Of a stretch of 8,670 nucleotides of DNA, positions 1 through 6,400 are shown piece by piece. Source of the DNA: an uncultured Dyadobacter sp. (GTDB lineage: Bacteria; Bacteroidota; Bacteroidia; Cytophagales; Spirosomataceae); contig CAMLNK010000120.1 in NCBI GenBank assembly GCA_946481035.1, positions 1 through 8,670 of the forward strand, in the 5' to 3' direction. A program made the position numbers and the translations under genes. Under the pieces are notes generated by a model, which was given only the letters and a program-made list of their open reading frames with translations, was not told where the DNA came from and made no database searches. The number at the start of each line of letters is the position of its first letter. The first letter of the stretch is position 1.

Positions 1-135
1 GATTTCGTCGAACCTGAAAAGGGTGTCGAAGGACCACTCGATGGCCTCCACCTTCTCCTGTTCAAACAGGGGTAACGACGCTTGTAAAATGTGTACGTCC
101 AGATTGCACGCGATCGATGAATAGATTTCAGCCAT
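1..135 (-). CDS. Putative DUF692/UPF0276-family MNIO enzyme, N-terminal 45 residues (3' end outside window)
   Basis: This gene reads from ATG at 135-133 to the window edge without a stop, so it is truncated at its 3' end. The visible protein begins MAEIYSSIACNLDVHILQAS and continues with a segment containing EAIEWSFDTLFRFDEI. The pattern 'SCNLD...L.A.LPL....VEAIEWSFDTLF' is how I remember the N-terminus (first strand and helix of a TIM barrel) of Bacteroidota DUF692 proteins. That assignment is by memory and rests on only 45 residues. DUF692/MNIO enzymes (MbnB, TglH, ChrH and the bufferin enzymes) use two or three iron ions and oxygen to modify cysteines or other residues of ribosomal peptides. 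The metal ligands lie later in the chain and cannot be seen here. The gene follows a 51-residue Cys-containing peptide gene by 12 bases and shares its frame, which suggests co-transcription and an enzyme-substrate pair. It could instead be another TIM-barrel family, such as a sugar phosphate isomerase-like protein. Confidence 0.6.
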   Translation of the reverse strand, partial: MAEIYSSIACNLDVHILQASLPLFEQEKVEAIEWSFDTLFRFDEI

Positions 136-147
136 GGATACGCACGC

Positions 148-303
148 TCAACCCATTCCACAAGCCGGGCAGTTGTCCCAGGTTTTGGTTTTACTTGTTT
201 TTTCGCCATTCGGTCCCACGGCGTTGTCGGTGCAGGCAGTGGCAAGCGCAGCAACGGTAACCGCAACGGCCACAGCTTGTAATACTGATTTTGAGATTTT
301 CAT
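148..303 (-). CDS. Small secreted peptide ending in NCPACGMG; candidate RiPP precursor
   Basis: This is a 51-codon gene, ATG at 303-301 and TGA at 150-148. Residues 1-6 (MKISKS) form a basic n-region. Residues 7-23 are a hydrophobic Ala/Val-rich stretch ending in LATA, followed by Cys24. This is a Sec signal peptide or a weak lipobox (ATA-C, with Leu at -4 rather than -3). A polar Lys/Thr linker (about 33-41) leads to the tail W-D-N-C45-P-A-C48-G-M-G51. A short hydrophobic leader, a disordered linker and a C-terminal Cys-X-X-Cys tail fit the precursor peptides of MNIO pathways, and the next gene 12 bases downstream looks like a DUF692 enzyme. By inference C45 and/or C48 are modified, perhaps for metal binding. 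The tail recalls the CGM of YHS-type metal sites, but it is too short for a domain. An A-rich leader (AAAATATAG) just before the ATG is normal for Bacteroidota translation starts. Alternatively it could be an unmodified small lipoprotein. Confidence 0.72.
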   Translation of the reverse strand: MKISKSVLQAVAVAVTVAALATACTDNAVGPNGEKTSKTKTWDNCPACGMG

Positions 304-349
304 GACGCTATATTTTAAGGTGAATCGGATGTATGACGAAGATGTAATT

Positions 350-375
350 CAAATGCATTTGGTTGTAACCGCATT
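350..375. promoter_or_regulatory. Palindromic region upstream of the small-peptide gene (possible operator/promoter)
   Basis: Bases 350-361 read CAAATGCATTTG, a perfect 12-bp palindrome. It directly overlaps GGTTGTAACC at 361-370, an inverted repeat broken only at its two central bases. AATGC at 352-356 also pairs with GCATT at 371-375. On the minus strand the palindrome contains TGCATTTG, which matches the Bacteroidota -7 element TAnnTTTG except at the second base. A -33 TTTG at the usual 19-base spacing is missing; the nearest resemblance, TTTA, is at about 22. The site lies 47 bases before the peptide start, a plausible place for a promoter or regulator site. The symmetry is seen directly and its function is inferred. 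Confidence 0.25.
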
Positions 376-416
376 GAACTAAATTTCCTCAAAACAAAGG
401 CCACCGGAAGCAGCTG

Positions 417-3368
417 TCACTTTCCCATCACAGGCTTAATCGGCGTAATGGCCTGACGTACCATCTTGGGTAAAACCGGGCTTGCATAAAAAGCATTGAA
501 CCGATCGTCCCTGGCTCGTCCGTCAGGCTGAATGTGTGCCAGAAAGAAGCCGTAAAGATCGTGCGTGCGGTCAATCCACGGATAAGCCCCGGCCCAGCCC
601 GGGCTCGTAATCAGCGTGGGCGTTCCCTTTCCGTCCACCTCCGCACGCCATTCTCCAAGTCCGTAGATATCGGCCCTGTCGTTCCCATAAGCCGTCCGAA
701 CGTACGCTTCGCTGCCTGTGGATGCATTTCCCAATTGATTGGCCTGCATATACCTGACAGCCCTTTTTGACAGAATCCGCCTGCCATCATATACCCCTTC
801 ATGAAAAATCATATCCAGAAAATGGAGATAATCGGCCATGGTGCTGCGCGCGCCGCCTCCCAGCATCGGGTTGTGGCCGCCGGTTGAGTCGACAGGCGTG
901 AAATAGCTATGCGTCATCCCCAACGGCTGGGCGATCTCTTCCCGGAATAATGTAGCCCAATCTTTGCCGGAACCAAGTTCGGCCATTCGGCCAGCCACCT
1001 GCATGGCCAGGCCTCCGTATGAAAATTGCGTACCGGGCACGGCGACGGCCGGTAACGGTTTGATGTGGATAATTGACTCGGCCAAGGTCTGGTAATCATC
1101 CGGACGATTGCCCTTAGGCTGATAATCGGGATACCCTGCCGTATGTGAGAGAAGTTGCCTGAGTGTTGCCTGCCCTTTCATGTCCGTCCAGTCGGGCAGC
1201 CATTTCACGACCTTGTCGTTCCAATTCAGCTTCCCTTGTTCGACCAGTGCCGCAATGACCGCAGCAGCCAGCCATTTTCCGGCAGAAGCAATATAAACCT
1301 GCGTCTGAGGGGTAAAAGAGCCATAATAATGTTCGAAAATTGGCTCGCCGCCTTTAACGACAACCAGCGACGCACCTTTGTAATACCCTTTGTCGACCCA
1401 TTGCCGGATCTGCTGATCCACAGGAGCAAATCCGTAGGGCGACTGCGTTGGCGTCAGCCAAATAGCCTGGCCGCCCCGCGGCAGCAGTTTCACATCCAGC
1501 TCTTCGCCCGCCTTCACGGTCTGAATCCTGACGCCGACGTGCGTTTTGCCGGGCGAGGTTGGGTCGTCGAAATAAATGTGGGCATCGTATGTTTTGCCCT
1601 TCGGCAGAAAATCAAGCGGAAGTTTCACGGAACGGCCATCATTATTGGTGATGGTGCCTACAAACCAGTCATTTCCGCTTCGCCGGGCGATCGTAACATA
1701 TTCTCCAATTGCGTCGTGGATTACCCGGGTGTCGTCCCAAACGGTCGGTACCTTCGCGAAAAATTCTATCTCAGGCTCGTCTTCATACTGAGCCGGCTTG
1801 TCATACCAGAAAACCGATTGCAGCGGACTATACGAAATCACGTTCATCGCCAACTGATGCGCGTGGGTGTTTTTCAGCCGCTTGTCGTAGTAACAAATGG
1901 TATAATCGCCGGCACCGGCCAGGTAGCGCGTAAACGGGAGCACGGTATTATGCGTGGCGTCGGGAAATTCCTCATTGCCGCGAATGCCTTCCTGCGTCAA
2001 TACATTGGGGTAGGTACGGCTGGTGCCAGTGGGACGATATTCGTCATGAATATTCACTAACAAATTGTTTTCTAGCGCCTTGCGCTTTGCTTCGGTCAGC
2101 CACGCCGTCCAGCGGTGCGATCCTACCTCGACAAAGCCAAACTTCACGCCCTTTACCCCCCATTGCTTGTAAAGCGGGAAAATGTCGTCAAGCTGTTTGT
2201 AAAGCGCTTGAAGATTCACGTACAAAAACACGCCCACGTTCTTTGAATTCCCATATGCAATGACTTTGGGCATATCAATAGGCGCAACAACCTTCCCGGC
2301 ATCGGATTTAAAGGAAAATGCCGGGCCATACCATTTCCAGTCGAAGAGAATATATTGCAGATTATGAGCGGCCGCAAAATCAATGCAGGCAATCGCTCCT
2401 TCCGTCGTCAGGGTCATTTCCCGCAAAATCTTTCCGGGTTTGATCCATTCGGTGTCCTTCACTGTTGCCGGCGGATTGAGGTTTAGCATGATATCATTCT
2501 GTTCAAGCAACTGGCCGGGACGCCGGGCAACCATTACGACGCGCCAGGGAGTTCCGGCATCGGACATCAGATCCACGCTCTCATACATGCTTGTTACCAC
2601 CGTGCCGGGCTTGGAAGGCGAGAGTTTGAATTTGGTCATCGCGTAATCGGTCAGCTCCGCTTCGGCCAAACTGGCAAAAAGGCCGTTGGGTAACGACAGG
2701 GTTAGCGGGCGTTCCGAGCTTTCAGGCCAGCCGGATAATGGTAATGCCGAATACGGTCCTTGCGCCCAGGCCGCATACCAGGCTTTGGTCTCCGCCGGAA
2801 GCGTAAACTCACTATTTTCGGCTGCCACACGGTAATACATGCCGCCGGGATGCTCGGGAAAATAGTATCGAAACGCCACACCGGCATTGTAAACCCGAAA
2901 TATCATATGTAAACCGTAGTCCGGGCTCCCGGCTTTTTCAAATCCGATATCGATTTGATTGTATTGATCCGGGATAGTGCTTAGCTCGGAGTACTCCGGT
3001 TTCCAGGTCGTATCCTTGGCTGTCTTTTCGACGCTTTTGAGGATTAAATCGTCACACCAGTCGACACCGAAAGTTCCTGGCTGGCTGGTCACCTTATGTG
3101 CCATCGCATTTTCAAAAACATGGTTATCAACCTGAACGCCTAATCCCGATTCGAGTATCACCGGTTTGTTCAGGTAATCGACGCGATAGGTCATCTGCCG
3201 CCGGGTTTCGCCGGGTTTTCGCGGGGTTATTTCCTTGTGTGTAAATATCACTTTCAGTTTTCCATCGGGCGACTCAATTTTAATCTCCGGCGATGGGTTA
3301 GCGGTCGTTTGACCGTACGCTTGGTTTACAAATAGTCCTAACAGAAAAAGGATAACAAGACGGGACAT
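417..3368 (-). CDS. GH97 family glycosidase fused to a class C beta-lactamase-like serine hydrolase
   Basis: This 983-residue protein is complete, with ATG at 3368-3366. Residues 1-19 are a signal peptide (hydrophobic LVILFLLGLFV, cleavage after AYG). The GH97 N-terminal beta-sandwich spans about 28-295, the catalytic TIM barrel about 300-535 and the C-terminal sandwich about 535-637. Known GH97 enzymes are exo-acting alpha-glucosidases or alpha-galactosidases. The barrel shows the family signatures FDWKWYG, WGVKGVK, RTYPN and QEGIRGNEE. E466 lies where the general acid of SusB and BT1871 is found. Residues about 645-965 are a class C beta-lactamase/family VIII esterase-like domain with SAGK (nucleophile S695, K698) and Y784 in YGG. 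The usual third motif (KTG or HxG) reads G924-W925-A926. The fusion is one uninterrupted frame and roughly 300 residues longer than a typical GH97. The protein is probably periplasmic or outer-membrane associated. It follows the polysaccharide-lyase gene by 87 bases and may be in its operon. The sugar substrate and the ester or amide substrate cannot be told from sequence. The family call is very secure, and the hydrolase function less so. Confidence 0.95.
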   Translation of the reverse strand: MSRLVILFLLGLFVNQAYGQTTANPSPEIKIESPDGKLKVIFTHKEITPRKPGETRRQMTYRVDYLNKPVILESGLGVQVDNHVFENAMAHKVTSQPGTFGVDWCDDLILKSVEKTAKDTTWKPEYSELSTIPDQYNQIDIGFEKAGSPDYGLHMIFRVYNAGVAFRYYFPEHPGGMYYRVAAENSEFTLPAETKAWYAAWAQGPYSALPLSGWPESSERPLTLSLPNGLFASLAEAELTDYAMTKFKLSPSKPGTVVTSMYESVDLMSDAGTPWRVVMVARRPGQLLEQNDIMLNLNPPATVKDTEWIKPGKILREMTLTTEGAIACIDFAAAHNLQYILFDWKWYGPAFSFKSDAGKVVAPIDMPKVIAYGNSKNVGVFLYVNLQALYKQLDDIFPLYKQWGVKGVKFGFVEVGSHRWTAWLTEAKRKALENNLLVNIHDEYRPTGTSRTYPNVLTQEGIRGNEEFPDATHNTVLPFTRYLAGAGDYTICYYDKRLKNTHAHQLAMNVISYSPLQSVFWYDKPAQYEDEPEIEFFAKVPTVWDDTRVIHDAIGEYVTIARRSGNDWFVGTITNNDGRSVKLPLDFLPKGKTYDAHIYFDDPTSPGKTHVGVRIQTVKAGEELDVKLLPRGGQAIWLTPTQSPYGFAPVDQQIRQWVDKGYYKGASLVVVKGGEPIFEHYYGSFTPQTQVYIASAGKWLAAAVIAALVEQGKLNWNDKVVKWLPDWTDMKGQATLRQLLSHTAGYPDYQPKGNRPDDYQTLAESIIHIKPLPAVAVPGTQFSYGGLAMQVAGRMAELGSGKDWATLFREEIAQPLGMTHSYFTPVDSTGGHNPMLGGGARSTMADYLHFLDMIFHEGVYDGRRILSKRAVRYMQANQLGNASTGSEAYVRTAYGNDRADIYGLGEWRAEVDGKGTPTLITSPGWAGAYPWIDRTHDLYGFFLAHIQPDGRARDDRFNAFYASPVLPKMVRQAITPIKPVMGK

Positions 3369-3382
3369 AGGAATGCTGTTAA

Positions 3383-3419
3383 GGGTGGTGTTGCAGGTTC
3401 GTCTCCCGCAACACCACCC
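3383..3419 (-). other. Intergenic hairpin, perfect 12-bp stem, just before the GH97 start codon
   Basis: GGGTGGTGTTGC (3383-3394) and GCAACACCACCC (3408-3419) are exact reverse complements separated by 13 bases. After one A-C mismatch, two further G-C pairs (3396-3397 with 3405-3406) leave a 7-base loop. The hairpin lies between the lyase stop (3456) and the GH97 ATG (3368), ending 14 bases before that ATG. On the transcribed minus strand it is followed by TTAACAGC rather than a U-run, so it is not a textbook intrinsic terminator. It could act as an mRNA processing or stability element, an inefficient terminator that lowers expression of the second gene, or a structure limiting ribosome access. 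The structure is seen directly and its role is inferred. Confidence 0.7.
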
Positions 3420-3455
3420 GAATTCTGATACTTTTTTAACCCAGGGGAAAATAAA

Positions 3456-6400
3456 TTACTGCTTTATCAACTTAACAGCCATCACTTTTTCCGCTGTTGC
3501 CATGCGAAGCAGGTATATTCCGGCCGGATGACCGCCCAGCTTCACGGTATGGTGTTCCAGGTTTGACCGGATCGGCAAATCCTGTTCGATCAACTGCCGG
3601 CCGCTGATGTCCGTAATTGTTACGCGAACGCGCTGCCCGCCCGCTCCGCGGATTTCGGCCACTGCCTGATCGCCGACAAATGGATTGCCCAGAATTCTCA
3701 CCTGAAAACTGCCGGATTCCTCGCCGGCAACCTCCGCGGCCAACCGGGCTCCCGCGCCTGTCGGTTCTGTTCCATAAATCAGGACTCCCTTGTAATACAG
3801 CCCGATATGGGTGTTTTCGGTAAACGCTCCGGTCGGTTTGTAGGAATAATCGTTGGTGTGATTAAAAGCCGACCAATCCGATTTGGCAATGCGGTACTGG
3901 ATATTTCCACTACCGGCAGCCGGATACAAGGTTCCCGCAGCCGAATTGATGCCTAATTCCAGATAAGTATCCGCGCCGGTCAATGCAGGGGCGACTGTAA
4001 CGAACTGTCCGCTGACATTAGCGATGTTAAGTTTAGCATAATCAATATAATAGTTCAGATTAGCTGTACTTTCCCTCGTGAACCAGTAGCGAACTTTAAT
4101 ATCCTCATAATTCACGGGTACATTACCTTCATTATTAATTTTCAGATAGGTGCTGATCGTGTTGGAACTCACTGTCGAGCTTTTGTTTTCTGAATAAACT
4201 TTCAGCGCCAAAACCGGTGCAGCCACTGCTGGTTCCGTACCCCAAACCAGCATGCCATTGCGGTAAAGGGTGACATGGTCATTCAGCTGATAACTCGTGG
4301 TGGTACTGTACGAATAATCATTGGCCTCGTTCAGCACAGCCCAGTCGGTATTGGCCAGCCTCGACCGGATTTCTCCCGAATTGCCGCCCGCCGTCAAATT
4401 ACCCGCGGAAGCATCAAAACTGTATTCGATATATCCATAGGCACCATTGCGCGGCTGGGCGAGCGCCACGTAATTCATTTTCACTTTGGCGCTGCCCAAC
4501 TGTGCATAATCAATCCAGGTGCTGATGCCCGCGTAATTCTCGGCCGTCAGCCAGTACCGGGCGGTAAGTTCATTGTAGGCCACCGCTACCGAATCGTTGT
4601 TGATGATTTTGAGATTAGGTTTGATCACATTATTGGCAGGCTGCGCCGAATCCGCATTCTGATATTGTACTTTCAGTTGAAACGGACTCACCGTCAGGGT
4701 CTGACTGACAGAAGCTGCCGGGTAATAATGGTCGTTGCCGGTTTGGGCGGCTGTAATGGTTGCAGTACCCGCTCCCGTTATATGCAGCTTGCCGTCGACG
4801 ATCGTCGCTACCGTCGTATCCGAGCTGGTATAGCTTACAGCCAACGCCGATGAGGCCGTTGCGCCCGGAATGAAATCAGCATCTCCAAGCAATTTTTTGG
4901 CCAAAGCATTGAATGTAATCGTCTGATTCCGCTTGATCACCAACACCAGCGTATCCGCATCCGCACCCCAGGCATTACCCGCTCCCAGGATGACGGGAAA
5001 TGTGCCGGTTGCGGTTGAGACACCTGAAATAATGCCGGTACAGGTATTAATGCTCAAACCATCGGGCAAACCGGCGGCGCTGAAATGGTCCGGCCTGTTG
5101 GTCGCTTCGATAGTATAGCGAAAGGTTGCGCCGAACAGGGTATTCTGAGCAGCGGTGTTGCTCACAATCACAGGCGCGATGGCTTTCACCCCCCAGAATT
5201 CAACTTCCGCCACATTGCCGAAGCCGTTGGACGGCGACAAATAACGCACATAGCGGTATGGGGTGGAATTGTTGATAATCTGTTCGGTAAGCACTCCCAC
5301 AGCCGGCTGAGCTGTAACGGTAAACAGCGTTACGGCATTGCTAAAATCGGCAGTGTTGGCCCCCTGAAAAACACCGCCGACCATTCGTACGGGGAAATTG
5401 GCGCGCGGCGCATAGCGTACGCGGGTGATCACGCTGAGGCCGTCGGCTCCAAGGTCATAACCCACCCAGCCACTGCCTTGCGGGGCATCGAAGAAAGTAT
5501 CGAGGCTACCATCTACGGCGGCAGCTTTGGTAGTAGTGGCCACATTACCAAATGAGCCGGTTGTACCGATGAGTGTGCCGCCGCTCAACTTGCCTCCCAG
5601 CGAAAGCCCTGCGGGAGAAGTATCGGCGCCCTCTCCGATATTGTTGATCGCCGACACCTTATAAAAATAAGTGTTACAATTCGCTGCCGCCGTATCGGCA
5701 TAGCTGAGCGCGGTCACATTCGCGATCACCGTATAAGGCCCGCCAACTGCAACAGCCCGCTTCACATTGTAGCTGTTTGCACCTACGGGAGCAGCCCAGT
5801 TCAATGTTACCAGGTTATTTCCGCCGGTAACCGACAATGGCGCAGGAGCCGACGGGGGCGTGGAAAGGATGATCAGGTTGGAAATTTCAGAAGCGCTCAA
5901 TGCACGGCTGTAAATCTGAAACTCATCTATTTTACCTGCCAAAAGCGGGTCGGGCCATTGTGACTTACCGATCCAGTTCTGGGTTGTGTTCGCTAAACTG
6001 GAAGGTTTGAGGAGCAAACCGGTATTTCGGCCGACCTCCACGCCATTTACATACAATATCCCCACTGTGCCGGATTGCGTCATCGCAATGTGCGTCCACG
6101 CGCCGGTAGGGATCACCGAGCTGGTCGTTATTTGCTGCTCGCCCGAACCGGTCGTAATCGAGTAGCGCAATGTTCCGTTAGCGCCGTTTCTGGGCGTCAG
6201 GAACATATAGTTTGTTGTTCCCGAGCCAAAATCGAAAATACGTGCCCAGTTCGCGGAAGCGTCCAGCTTCACCCAGGTTGCTACGCTGAAATCGTTCAGT
6301 GAATTGACCAGTCCAACCGGAAGCGTGACATAACCATTAGCAGTACCATTCAGGCTGACGGCATTGTTGACAACACCCGGCACCAAAGTCGCGCCGGAAG

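Noticed and set aside
331..370. Possible ECF sigma promoter (AACC and CGTC on the minus strand) before the small-peptide gene
   Set aside because: The distance between the AAC and CGTC elements is about 23 bases, too long for the usual 16-17, so I do not call it.
134..382. 82-residue plus-strand open frame with Ala/Thr-rich segment
   Set aside because: It overlaps the minus-strand peptide gene antisense; its Ala/Val/Thr-rich composition simply mirrors the opposite signal peptide, and it ends on a palindromic intergenic region with no plus-strand promoter or downstream partner.
385..416. Possible terminator after the GH97 gene
   Set aside because: The bases after the stop contain CAGCTG and a GC-rich patch but no stem of useful length followed by a U-run.
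1155..2060. 301-residue plus-strand open frame
   Set aside because: It lies wholly antisense to the GH97 catalytic and hydrolase coding sequence, has no recognisable domain, and is rich in Arg/Pro/Val as expected of a shadow frame.
4275..4853. 192-residue plus-strand open frame
   Set aside because: Antisense to the CBM3 and Ig-like region of the giant lyase; low-complexity Ile/Arg/Gly composition and no domain, so a shadow.
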